From the NCBI GenBank assembly GCA_023406895.1, contig JAEXTV010000021.1, forward strand, positions 248,001 to 312,000: a DNA stretch of 64,000 nt. The letters are read 5' to 3'. The position numbers and the translations under genes are program-made. This DNA comes from Bacillota bacterium. GTDB taxonomy: Bacteria; Bacillota; Clostridia; Christensenellales; SZUA-584. Positions 9,974 through 19,081 of this stretch are shown here, in pieces. Position 1 is the stretch's first letter, and every line of letters begins with the position of its first letter. Under the pieces are notes generated by a model. The model saw only the letters and a program-made list of their open reading frames with translations. It did no database searches and was not told where the DNA came from.

Positions 9974-10615
9974 TTACTTGTTTTGCAGCTTATATATGAT
10001 CTTGTAGCCTTTGGCTTCAATCGATTTCTCAATCTGTTCTGTGTTGAGCGTGCGCGTGCCGATCACCACGGCGCTTTTTCCGCTTTCCCCGGTATACACA
10101 GCGATATGCGAAATATTCGCATCGAATTCCGCGAATATACCGCTGATACTCGCCATGATGCCCGGAATATCCGCCACCTCTATCGTGAGGCGTGTGCCGG
10201 GGTCACGGAATCCCAGCAGGCTGACAAACGCGTCGAAAATATCGCGTTCTGTGATGACGCCGACGAGTTTGTCGTTTTCGATAACAGGCAGAAAGCTGAT
10301 ATCGTTGCTGCGCATGACAATCGCCGCTTCCTCAAGAAGCGCATCAGGCGCGATGGTGATCACGTCTTTTTTCATGATGCTGCTGATCTTTGTCTGTGAC
10401 AGCAGATAGGTCAGCTCTCCCACGCTGAAGCTTGTGGCCTTGGAGGGTGATGCCTGCGCAATATCTTCTCTCGATACAACGCCAACCAGCCTGCCGTCCT
10501 TCAAAACAGGCAAACGTTTCACGTTGGCACGGCTCATCACCTCATGCGCTTCGGGCAACGTGCAGTCCGGCGATATTGTGAACGGATTCGTCGTCATCTT
10601 GTTTCTTACGAACAT
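9974..10615 (-). CDS. CBS-pair and ACT domain regulatory protein (AcuB-like)
   Basis: A 213-residue cytosolic protein with two CBS repeats (about 1-55 and 75-130), each with the LPV...LVGVV/ITERD pattern, and a C-terminal ACT domain (about 140-213, starting LTIEVADIPGIMASIS). CBS pairs bind adenosyl nucleotides and ACT domains often bind amino acids, so it probably senses energy or amino-acid status. I start at 10615 (MFVRNKM) because GGAGG lies eight bases upstream. The start overlaps the end of livF by 4-6 bases, so it is the last gene of the branched-chain amino acid operon. Confidence 0.85.
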   Translation of the reverse strand: MFVRNKMTTNPFTISPDCTLPEAHEVMSRANVKRLPVLKDGRLVGVVSREDIAQASPSKATSFSVGELTYLLSQTKISSIMKKDVITIAPDALLEEAAIVMRSNDISFLPVIENDKLVGVITERDIFDAFVSLLGFRDPGTRLTIEVADIPGIMASISGIFAEFDANISHIAVYTGESGKSAVVIGTRTLNTEQIEKSIEAKGYKIIYKLQNK

Positions 10616-10619
10616 CGCA

Positions 10620-11316
<697 letters not shown>

Positions 11317-11324
<8 letters not shown>

Positions 11325-12102
11325 TGGCCACGTCCTCTCCCAAATACGCTTCAATCACGCGTTTGTTTGTTTTGATTTCATCGGGAACCCCGTGCGCAAT
11401 CACCTTACCGTAGTCCATCACATAAATACGCTCACAGATTTTCATCACCACCGACATATCATGCTCAATGAGCAATATGGTCAGGTCGAAGTCGCCGCGC
11501 AGACGCAAAATGGTCTCCGTCAGCTGGGCGGATTCCGCGGGGTTCATGCCTGCCGCAGGTTCGTCGAGCAGCAGCAGCACAGGTTTCGTGGCCAGCGCGC
11601 GCACAATCTCAAGGCGGCGCTGCTCACCGTAAGGCAGATTTTTGGCCAGTTCATTCACTTTACCGTCAAGACTGAATATTTCCAGAAGCCGCAGACACTC
11701 GCTGCGTATCTTCTTTTCTTCGCGCTGATAGGACGGCAGATGCAGCAAGCCCGAAAGCACACCATAACCGATGTTCTGGTTCATCGCAATGCGAACGTTA
11801 TCAAGAACCGTGAGGTCTTTGAAAAGCCGGATATTCTGAAATGTTCTGGCAAGCCCTGCCTTGCTGATCATATACGGCTTCTTTCTGTTCAGCTTCACGG
11901 ATTCACCGTTTCTGCTCAGCAATATTTCACCTGATGTGGGCTCGTAGATGCCCGTAAGCAGATTGAAAACAGTAGTCTTCCCCGCGCCGTTCGGCCCGAT
12001 CAGGCCAACCAATTCACCTTTATGGAGCTCTATATCCACACCGGAAACGGCCGTTAAGCCGCCGAACGATTTCGTTAATTTGTTGACTGTTAATATCGAC
12101 AT
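11317..12102 (-). CDS. livG: Branched-chain amino acid ABC transporter, ATPase LivG
   Basis: A 261-residue ABC ATPase with GPNGAGKT (Walker A), the divergent LPYGEQRR signature and LLLLDEPAAGMNP (Walker B), all typical of LivG. It has the C-terminal DYGKVIAHGVPDEIK...YLGE tail. It overlaps livF downstream. Upstream, livM ends in the three bases before ATG 12102; GTG 12108 is an alternative start. It acts on the inner face of the membrane with LivF, LivH and LivM. Confidence 0.92.
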
Positions 12103-12104
12103 GG

Positions 12105-13070
12105 TCACACTCTCTTCTTGCGGACGGACTGCCCGATCTTGTTAAACAGCTGCAGAGATACCTCTTTTGAGCCCATCAAGCCCTGCGGCCTGAATATCAT
12201 AATGACAACCAGCAGCAGTGCATAAAGCACCATACGGATATCGGCAAACGACTGTAAAAACGTGGAGATGAGCGCGAGCAGTATGGCGGCTAATATGGAG
12301 CCCGAAAGGCTTCCGAGCCCGCCGAACACAACGATCACGAGAATATCGATCGATTTAAGAAAACCGAAATTATCGGGCTTGATGACATAGAAAAAGCCCG
12401 AATAGAGCGCGCCTGCGATACCGGCGCACACCGCACCGATCACAAACGCCATCACCTTGTATTTTGTGGTGTTGATGCCCATCGAATCCGCTGCGATTTC
12501 ATCTTCGCGTATAGAGATACACGACCGTCCGTGTGTGGATTTTAAGAAGTTGGCGATCAATGCCACGATACCTGCCGTAAACAAGAACAGCCAGAACCAG
12601 TTCACATCGCGCGGAATGCCGCTGAGGCCCGCTGCGCCGTTTGTGATATTGAGGTTGACGAATACGATTCGAATAATTTCTGCAAGGCCCAGTGTCGCAA
12701 TGGCCAGATAATCGCCCCGAAGGCGCAAAGTCGGGAGCCCGACCAGCACGCCCACAAGCCCGGCAGCCAGTGCGGCGAGCGCTATGCCGATCAAAAACGC
12801 GCCCGTCCCGAGAGACGACGACATGTTGAGTGTGAATATCGCGCAGGTGTACGCGCCGATAGACATAAAACCGGCGTGCCCGAGTGAGAACTGCCCTGTG
12901 AAGCCTGTGATGAGGTTTAAACTGACGGCGAGTATGATATTGATGCATATCGTCACCAGCGTCGTAAAATAATAATCGTTGAGGATGCCGGTCAGCAGCA
13001 TCACCTGAACGATGACAAAAACGAGCACGATAAGCACTGTCTTGACCAGGGCGGAGTTGAGTTTCTTCAT
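12105..13070 (-). CDS. livM: Branched-chain amino acid ABC transporter, permease LivM
   Basis: A 321-residue integral membrane permease with about nine hydrophobic helices. The central conserved loop (LRLRGDYLAIATLGLAEI and later SMGINTTKYKVMAF) is the LivM permease signature contacting the ATPases. I start at 13070 (MKKLN) since GGGAGAAGG precedes it. The longer frame would extend into livH. livH ends at 13072, so the two are joined by a TGATATG junction and probably coupled. Confidence 0.9.
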   Translation of the reverse strand: MKKLNSALVKTVLIVLVFVIVQVMLLTGILNDYYFTTLVTICINIILAVSLNLITGFTGQFSLGHAGFMSIGAYTCAIFTLNMSSSLGTGAFLIGIALAALAAGLVGVLVGLPTLRLRGDYLAIATLGLAEIIRIVFVNLNITNGAAGLSGIPRDVNWFWLFLFTAGIVALIANFLKSTHGRSCISIREDEIAADSMGINTTKYKVMAFVIGAVCAGIAGALYSGFFYVIKPDNFGFLKSIDILVIVVFGGLGSLSGSILAAILLALISTFLQSFADIRMVLYALLLVVIMIFRPQGLMGSKEVSLQLFNKIGQSVRKKRV

Positions 13071-13071
13071 A

Positions 13072-13956
13072 TCACACCTTCTCCCTGACATACTTGCCAA
13101 GCAGGCCTGCGGGTTTCACAATCAGTATCAATATCAGTATGGCAAAGACCACGGCATCCTTAAACAGTGAACTCGCGTATCCAGCCACCATAACCTCCAC
13201 CATTCCGATGAAATAGCCGCCGATCATTGCGCCCGGAATGCTGCCGATGCCGCCAAATACCGCGGCGATAAACGCCTTGACACCGGGCAGGTACCCCATA
13301 AGCGGATTGATTGACGTGTAATAAACTCCAACCAGCACGCCTGCCGCCCCCGCCAAAGCGCTTCCCAGCATAAATGTAAACGATATGGTGTTGTCCACAT
13401 TGATGCCCATCAGCCGCGCGGCATCGGCATCCTGCGAGACGGCGCGCATGGCTTTGCCGAGCTTGGTTCTTTTCACGATAAACTGCAGAAGCACCATTAA
13501 AATCACGGTGACGCCCACAATGAAAAAATTCTGAACGGGTATACTGAATGTCCCGATATTTACCTTTTCGGCGAGTATGCCCGTGGCCGCAGGATAAGCG
13601 CGTACATTTGCGCCCACGAGAAACATCATGCCGTATTCCAAAAATAACGAAACGCCGATGGCCGTGATGAGCACGGTGATGCGGGATGCATGACGCAGCG
13701 GTTTGTAGGCAACTTTTTCAATCAGCGTTCCGAGTATCAAACATAGCAGCATGGCAATCAACATGGAGGGCAGCAAATCGAATCCGAGCGATGTCATGCA
13801 AAAATAGCCCGTATACGCACCGATCATGTACACATCGCAATGGGCAAAATTGATAAGCTTGATGATGCCGTATACCATGGTGTATCCCAGCGCGATCAAG
13901 GCATATATGCTCCCGAGAGAGATGCCGTTGATAATCTGTTGTAATAGCTGCTCCAC
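13072..13956 (-). CDS. livH: Branched-chain amino acid ABC transporter, permease LivH
   Basis: A 294-residue membrane permease. The N-terminus LLQQIINGISLGSIYALIALGYTMVYG is nearly the family consensus (only part quoted here: LLQQIINGISLGSIYAL), and AVSQDADAARLMGINVD is the ATPase-contacting loop. GTG at 13956 is preferred over ATG 13977 because GAGGAG lies six bases upstream and the protein then begins like other LivH proteins. It forms the heterodimeric channel with LivM. About 410 bases separate it from livK. Confidence 0.9.
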   Translation of the reverse strand: MEQLLQQIINGISLGSIYALIALGYTMVYGIIKLINFAHCDVYMIGAYTGYFCMTSLGFDLLPSMLIAMLLCLILGTLIEKVAYKPLRHASRITVLITAIGVSLFLEYGMMFLVGANVRAYPAATGILAEKVNIGTFSIPVQNFFIVGVTVILMVLLQFIVKRTKLGKAMRAVSQDADAARLMGINVDNTISFTFMLGSALAGAAGVLVGVYYTSINPLMGYLPGVKAFIAAVFGGIGSIPGAMIGGYFIGMVEVMVAGYASSLFKDAVVFAILILILIVKPAGLLGKYVREKV

Positions 13957-14102
13957 TATTCTCTCCTCATTTCCCACACTAAACGTTCAGTCCCGCTGTT
14001 ATCTTGCGTTTTTTCGTTTATAAAATGGTCTTTTGAATTCATTATGGCTGTAACCGCTCAAAAAAATCAACCGGTATAATATAAGCAGTCTGGTATAATT
14101 TA

Positions 14103-14135
14103 AAAGTGAGAGACTTGACTTCAAGCTCTCACTTT
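14103..14135 (-). other. Stem-loop between livK and livHMGF
   Basis: A 10-bp perfect stem (AAAGTGAGAG/CTCTCACTTT), extended by five more pairs after one bulge, lies in the 410-base gap between the binding-protein gene and the permease genes. It has no long T tract. Such elements often allow higher expression of the binding protein than of the membrane genes; that role is inferred. The rest of 13957-14367 shows no gene. Confidence 0.45.
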
Positions 14136-14367
14136 AAACCAGGCACAGAACCCTCGGCAGTTTTTTATCACTCTATGATCTGTTTCGTTTATCACAGCCT
14201 GAGGCCGCGTCGTTACCGTCAGTCACATGGCACTTATGTCATGCGGGTGCAGGCAGCGCGGGTGGGCAAAGAGCTGCATTGATTTTAATTTTCAATAACC
14301 ATTCCTTGCCCATCACCATTTTCAATCCCGTGTTAAAATTGTCTGCGGCACGTCATAACTCTTTTGT

Positions 14368-15549
14368 TTAGAGCCCGGCCTTTACGCTGCCCGCGGGCAC
14401 GCCGTTTTGCATTTCAATCACGACAATTGATTTCACCGGATTATGGTTCTCGTCAATGCTGAACGATCCGGTTACACCCGTGAAACTCTCAGTGGCTGCA
14501 AGCGCATCTTTAACGGCGGTACCGTTCAGCTCTTTCGCGCGGCCTATGGCGTCGCATGCAAACTTGGCCAGATCGTATCCAAGGGCATTGAATGCATCCG
14601 GGTCTTTACCGTATTTTTCTTTAAACGATTTGATAAAGTTCACCACCACCGGGTCTTGGTCGAGCGACGAATAGTGGTTTGAGAAATAGACGTTGGAGAG
14701 TGCCTGAGCACCCGCAAGTTCGAGCAGACTTGGCGAGTCAAAGCCATCGGCCCCAAGTATCGGCACATTGATGCCAAGTTCGCGCGCCTGTTTGATGATA
14801 AGACCCGCTTCGTTGTAATACCCGGGTATAAAAATGGCATCGAAGCTCATATCCTTGATTTTTGTGAGGATGGCCTTGAAATCCGTATCCCCTTTAACAT
14901 AGGCTTCTTCGGTCACAATGGTGCCGCCGTCTGCAGTATATTTAGTTTTGAAGCTTTCTGAAAGACCTTTTCCGTAATCGCTTGAGCTGTCTTTAATGAT
15001 GACAACGTTTTTGGAGGAAAGGTTATTAATCGCAAAAGCAGCCATTGCGGTGCCCTGATACGAGTCATTGTAGCAGATACGAAACGCGTATTCCTTAACG
15101 CCGTTGGCGTCCACAGTCACGTCGTCGGTCGTGGCCGAGCCCGATATCACGGGGATTTTGTTGTCATTGGCCACAGGAATTTCGGCTTTAAAGGCACCCG
15201 ATGTCGCAGGGCCGAGAACAATCAAAACCTTATCCTGTGTCATCAGCTTTGTGGCCAGCGTGGTGGCTTCGGCCGCGTCTGATTTGTTGTCGTACTTGAC
15301 GATTTCCACCTTTTTTTCATTAATGCCGCCCGCTGCGTTGATTTCGTCGATCGCCATCTGAATACCGTTGACGGTGCTTTCTCCGTACGACGCCACATCG
15401 CCCGAAAGTTCCATGTTGATGCCGATCTTTATCGCTCCAACCGCAGACGCGGTCGAGCTTTCTGTATTGTTGTTGTTACCGGGCGCACAAGCTGTCATCA
15501 TCGCTAAAGCAATGATAAGAATAAAAACAAAGTGCAGAACCTTTTTCAT
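14368..15549 (-). CDS. livK: Branched-chain amino acid ABC transporter, substrate-binding lipoprotein LivK
   Basis: A 393-residue type I periplasmic-binding-fold lipoprotein. A signal peptide ends in lipobox MTAC (Cys about residue 21), followed by an Asn-rich linker. The mature domain begins AIKIGINMELSGDVASYG and contains LGPATSGAFKAEIPVA and GTAMAAFAINNL, typical of Leu/Ile/Val-binding proteins. I start at 15549 because GAGGAGG is six bases upstream; the longer frame adds seven residues without merit. It is first in the order livK-H-M-G-F. Confidence 0.93.
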   Translation of the reverse strand: MKKVLHFVFILIIALAMMTACAPGNNNNTESSTASAVGAIKIGINMELSGDVASYGESTVNGIQMAIDEINAAGGINEKKVEIVKYDNKSDAAEATTLATKLMTQDKVLIVLGPATSGAFKAEIPVANDNKIPVISGSATTDDVTVDANGVKEYAFRICYNDSYQGTAMAAFAINNLSSKNVVIIKDSSSDYGKGLSESFKTKYTADGGTIVTEEAYVKGDTDFKAILTKIKDMSFDAIFIPGYYNEAGLIIKQARELGINVPILGADGFDSPSLLELAGAQALSNVYFSNHYSSLDQDPVVVNFIKSFKEKYGKDPDAFNALGYDLAKFACDAIGRAKELNGTAVKDALAATESFTGVTGSFSIDENHNPVKSIVVIEMQNGVPAGSVKAGL

Positions 15550-15656
15550 AAAAAACCTCCTCTGGATCAAAAATTTATGGCATAACCCATTTTTGACAAA
15601 GGATAGTTTTTCTATTCTGTACTGTTTTATTGACTATATGTTTGTTTTCCTGCCAA

Positions 15657-16883
15657 TCAGACGACGATGATATCTTGCCCGCCGCCGGTGATGCAGCGCC
15701 CGCCGTCAGCGGTCACCACAAATGTATCCTCAACGCCGACCATGCCCGCGCCGGGAATGCCCTTCTTGGGTTCAATCGCAAGCACCATATTTTCCATCAG
15801 CGGGTCCTTGCAGCCGTTTGCAATCACGGGCCATTCATCCACATACAGACCGATTCCATGGCCGTAGAATTTTGCCTGTCTGCTGCCATAGCCCATAAAA
15901 TTCAGTTTAAAGCCGGTATCCAATTCATTGTTCACGGTATTATAGATATCTTCCGGAACAGCACCCGGCTGCAGCAAACCCGCTAGGCGGCGCTGTACAC
16001 TGATACAGGCTCTGTGCGCCGTTACCACCTCATCGTCGGGTTGTTTTTTAAAGCTGTATACCTGCGTTTTGTCACTGTGGTATCCTTCCATGCCAAAACC
16101 GATATCCACAAAAACGAGATCCCCTTTTTTAAGCTTTCGTTCCCGGCTGCCAAGCAGCGGCACCGCAGGCGACAGGCCCACTGCGCCGCCCGGCCCGTCA
16201 AAGCTTGTGGGGCAGAGTGAGTTTTCTCCGAAGGCCACCTGGCCCACCACCATCTCCGTCTGGAACATAGAAAAGCGCGAAACCCCGTGATAGCCCCGCT
16301 TGACCATCTCATTAAACATGCCGCCGACAAGCTCCGCTTCGCTGATCCCTTCCTTGAGCATCGACGGCACCACGTTCTCCAAAAACTCACAATGTGCCTT
16401 CCCTGATTGTTCCATCCAATACAGTTCATACGGCGATTTGATCGCCCTGACCATCATCAGCGTCTTATCGAGCGCGCTGACCGTTTCCATTTGAAATGCT
16501 TTTGTCAGTCGTTCCATAATCGAAATGGTCATAATTTCTTTTTCAACGTAAGTATGGCCGAGATCGCTGCCAAGCACTGCGGCAGCATCGCGGTAGCTGT
16601 TCATCGGATAAAGCCCATCAACAGGCGACTCATCTTTCGCCCGTTCATAACTTCTGCGAATAAAATAATAAATCTGCCCGTCATTCTTAATCACCAGCAG
16701 ACCATCCTGCATCGTCCCGGTAAAGTAATACTGGTTGACTCTGCTTAATATCAGCGCCGTGTCCCATTCGGGGGACATATTGTTCATGTCGAAGCAAAAT
16801 CGTTCCAGCCTCGTGTCGAGTTCTTCCTTGCTGAGTTTCATACAAGCCACCGCCATCTCCCTATTCGCCGTTATTTTGTCCAA
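15657..16883 (-). CDS. M24 family metallopeptidase (Xaa-Pro aminopeptidase-like)
   Basis: A 408-residue pita-bread-fold protein with an N-terminal creatinase-like domain (about 20-165) and a C-terminal catalytic domain. The five metal ligands are visible in order: Asp in FVDIGFG, Asp in HSDKTQ, His in GHGIGL, Glu in AIEPKKG and Glu in VEDTFVV. It probably removes N-terminal residues before proline; creatinase-like functions are possible. The start is uncertain: TTG 16883, or ATG 16841 which is preceded by GGTGG. It lies 107 bases upstream of livK on the same strand, consistent with peptide use. Confidence 0.85.
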   Translation of the reverse strand: MDKITANREMAVACMKLSKEELDTRLERFCFDMNNMSPEWDTALILSRVNQYYFTGTMQDGLLVIKNDGQIYYFIRRSYERAKDESPVDGLYPMNSYRDAAAVLGSDLGHTYVEKEIMTISIMERLTKAFQMETVSALDKTLMMVRAIKSPYELYWMEQSGKAHCEFLENVVPSMLKEGISEAELVGGMFNEMVKRGYHGVSRFSMFQTEMVVGQVAFGENSLCPTSFDGPGGAVGLSPAVPLLGSRERKLKKGDLVFVDIGFGMEGYHSDKTQVYSFKKQPDDEVVTAHRACISVQRRLAGLLQPGAVPEDIYNTVNNELDTGFKLNFMGYGSRQAKFYGHGIGLYVDEWPVIANGCKDPLMENMVLAIEPKKGIPGAGMVGVEDTFVVTADGGRCITGGGQDIIVV

Positions 16884-16916
16884 AAGTTCACCGTCTATCG
16901 ATCAAAACAGATAAAG

Positions 16917-17147
16917 AGCCTGCAATGGTGCAGGCTGTTGGCTGTCTGTAAACCCTATTCATCATCTCTCATCTGACAACCTCGAAGAGATGGATTGGGA
17001 GTTGATATATTTCCGAAGGGAGTGGCCGGTCTAAAGCTATACTCTCACTCCCAGTCACTTACCAAATCAACCCATATCGGGTCGTCTTCTGAGGAGGACG
17101 CTTTTTAATATCCCGAAATCTGCATAGGAGCAGACTGCCGAGATATT
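16917..17147. other. Highly structured intergenic region, candidate non-coding RNA or leader
   Basis: Five stems follow one another: 16917-16924/16929-16936 (8 bp), 16963-16969/16986-16992 (7 bp), an outer helix 16996-17006/17066-17074 enclosing 17018-17024/17046-17052 (7 bp), 17083-17089/17094-17100 (7 bp) followed by CTTTTT on the plus strand, and 17107-17123/17129-17147. The last plus-strand stem looks like a terminator, suggesting a plus-strand RNA of about 190 nt. The first stem read on the minus strand also precedes a T-rich tract. I could not match it to a known riboswitch, T-box, 6S or SRP RNA. Confidence 0.45.
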
Positions 17148-17163
17148 TGGCACATTAAATGCG

Positions 17164-18084
17164 TTATCTCAAGAACCCTTTTAGTATGGTGTCTTCGGCT
17201 TCCTGCTCGGAGAGCCCGAGAGACTCAAGCTTAAGCAGCTGCTGAGATTCAAGTCGTCCGATGGCGGCTTCGTGAATGAGCTGCGCGTATTCATGGTGCG
17301 CGGATATCCGCGGTGTGGAAATCACCGTGGCCTGATCCATTATGATGGCATCGCACTGAATATGCCCGCGGCAGGCGTTTTTCCCAATCAAATCGAATGA
17401 AAAATCCTGTTTGGAGCGCCCTTTTGCGACAGAACGCGAGATGATCTGGGCAGAAGAATCGGCACCCGGCATGTCGATGCTGATGCTCGAATACGCCTCT
17501 TCCTCGCCGTCGGTCAACAGCCTTTCTGTGACAATGAGCTTGGCGCGGTCAGCAAGGTGCACCTCGGTATCACGCCGCGTGCTGTCCACCCCGCGGATTT
17601 GAACAAGCTCCAGCTCCACCGTCGCGTCTTCTTCCACATGCAGTATCGTTTTGGGGTTCAGTACCTTGTCACCTTGGCCGTTGCCCGAGCCGTAGTGCTT
17701 TTCAACATAACGGATACGCGCGCCGCGCCGGACAAAAAATTCATGAATGCCGTCGTGCTGGGATTTGTCTTTGCCGGTATTGTGAATACCGCATCCGGCG
17801 ACGATCATCACATCGGCCCCTTCTCCGATTTCAAACGTGTTGTATACGAGATCGTTAAGCCCCGAATCAGTCACGATCACCGGAATATGCACACTTTCGT
17901 TTTTGGTGTGCGGCTTGACCGTGATATCAATGCCCGGCCGATCGGTCTTGTTTGTGATATCGATATTGACCGTGGTGGCACGGCCTGCCTTCTCTCCGTT
18001 TTTGCGGATATTGTAAGCACCCTGCGGAACACCGTGCAGGTCGGCAATCTGTTCAAGAAGAAGCTCATCCAATGCACTCAACAT
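17164..18084 (-). CDS. sufB: SufB/SufD-family Fe-S cluster scaffold protein
   Basis: A 306-residue protein of the SufB/SufD beta-helix family, shorter than canonical SufB (about 470) or SufD. Segments such as VMIVAGCGIHNTG, FFVRRGARIRYVEKHYG and ISAHHEYAQLIHEAAIG...GLSEQEAEDTILKGF are family-typical. It pairs with SufC alone, with no SufS, SufU or SufD gene nearby, like the minimal SufBC (SMS) systems described in anaerobes. The start overlaps sufC by 20 bases (ATG 18084 with AGGTG upstream), indicating coupling. Confidence 0.85.
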   Translation of the reverse strand: MLSALDELLLEQIADLHGVPQGAYNIRKNGEKAGRATTVNIDITNKTDRPGIDITVKPHTKNESVHIPVIVTDSGLNDLVYNTFEIGEGADVMIVAGCGIHNTGKDKSQHDGIHEFFVRRGARIRYVEKHYGSGNGQGDKVLNPKTILHVEEDATVELELVQIRGVDSTRRDTEVHLADRAKLIVTERLLTDGEEEAYSSISIDMPGADSSAQIISRSVAKGRSKQDFSFDLIGKNACRGHIQCDAIIMDQATVISTPRISAHHEYAQLIHEAAIGRLESQQLLKLESLGLSEQEAEDTILKGFLR

Positions 18085-18796
18085 CGCCAACACCTACCTT
18101 TCCGCAGCTCGCGCTGCATTCGCATCCGTCTACAAGGCCCCGCCCCAAAATTTCGTCTCTGGAGACTCGGCGGCGCAGTGAACCTGAAGACATCAGTACA
18201 ATTTCATCGGCGAGCTCAAGTATCCGCTCCTGATGTGAGATAATCACAATCGTGGTATCCAGCTGTTCGTGCATGGTTTGGAACGTTTCGGCAAGCTTCT
18301 GAAAGCTCCAAAGGTCAATTCCCGCTTCGGGCTCGTCAAACACAGCCACCTTTAAATTTCGGGCCAAGACCGAGGCAATTTCGATGCGCTTGATTTCACC
18401 GCCCGACAGCGTACCATCCACATCGCGCTCAAGATAGTCCTTTGAGCAAAGACCCACACTGTAAAGCAAATCGCAGACGCTCTTGGGATGTGCGCCGGCA
18501 AGCTCAATCAATTCTTTCACTTTTATGCCTTTAAACCGCGGCGGATGCTGGAACGCGTAGCCGATGCCGAGCCTCGCCCTTTCGGATATGCTCAGCGATG
18601 TAATGTCACGATCCTCAAGCGTGATGGAGCCGGAATCGGGCATCTGTATGCCCATAATCACACGTGCAAGCGACGATTTACCGCTGCCGTTCGGGCCGGT
18701 GATCACGTATATCTTTTTTTGCTCCATCGACAGGCTGACACCCTTGAGTATCTTCGTTTCGCCGACCGACAGATAGATATCATTTAAATTTAGCAT
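18065..18796 (-). CDS. sufC: Fe-S cluster assembly ATPase SufC
   Basis: A 243-residue ABC-type ATPase that forms the soluble SufBC complex and drives Fe-S cluster assembly. Walker A is GPNGSGKS, the signature LSGGEIKRIEIA and Walker B VAVFDEPEAGIDLW; EIKRIEIASVLARN and the EAGIDLW spacing distinguish SufC from transporters. The C-terminal about 20 residues carry four Cys (CECSASC...C), which I do not expect in ordinary SufC and which could bind metal. AGGA lies upstream of ATG 18796. Confidence 0.9.
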   Translation of the reverse strand: MLNLNDIYLSVGETKILKGVSLSMEQKKIYVITGPNGSGKSSLARVIMGIQMPDSGSITLEDRDITSLSISERARLGIGYAFQHPPRFKGIKVKELIELAGAHPKSVCDLLYSVGLCSKDYLERDVDGTLSGGEIKRIEIASVLARNLKVAVFDEPEAGIDLWSFQKLAETFQTMHEQLDTTIVIISHQERILELADEIVLMSSGSLRRRVSRDEILGRGLVDGCECSASCGKVGVGDVECIG

Positions 18797-18989
18797 GATT
18801 TCCTCACTACCTCTTTCTTTGCACGATTATAATACACATCGGCATAATAAGGCAAGTTTACATACTTTATTATTAATGAAAAGTATAAAATGAATCGGAT
18901 ACGAATCAGCTCGGCATACCCGAACAATGGAATACCGGTATCGGTTGCTCGTTTTGCTGTGAATTTGTGTGCACAAAGGACGTAAAGCA

Positions 18990-19030
18990 CCAGAAAAAAC
19001 ACAAAGCGTCCTCTATCGGGGACGCTTTTT
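18990..19030 (-). terminator. Intrinsic terminator after the ABC exporter gene (usable on both strands)
   Basis: AAAGCGTCC at 19003-19011 pairs with GGACGCTTT at 19019-19027. On the minus strand it follows the exporter stop by 50 bases and leads into GTGTTTTTTC; on the plus strand it leads into T5. Confidence 0.75.
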
Positions 19031-19081
19031 CATACTGTTGATATGATTCAAAATATAATCTGGGTGTATGCCTTCTGTCGC

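Noticed and set aside
16917..17147. T-box, cobalamin, SAM, glycine, 6S or SRP RNA in the structured region
   Set aside because: None of the conserved sequence blocks of these RNAs (for example the T-box GGTGG bulge or the SRP GGAAG loop) is present on either strand.
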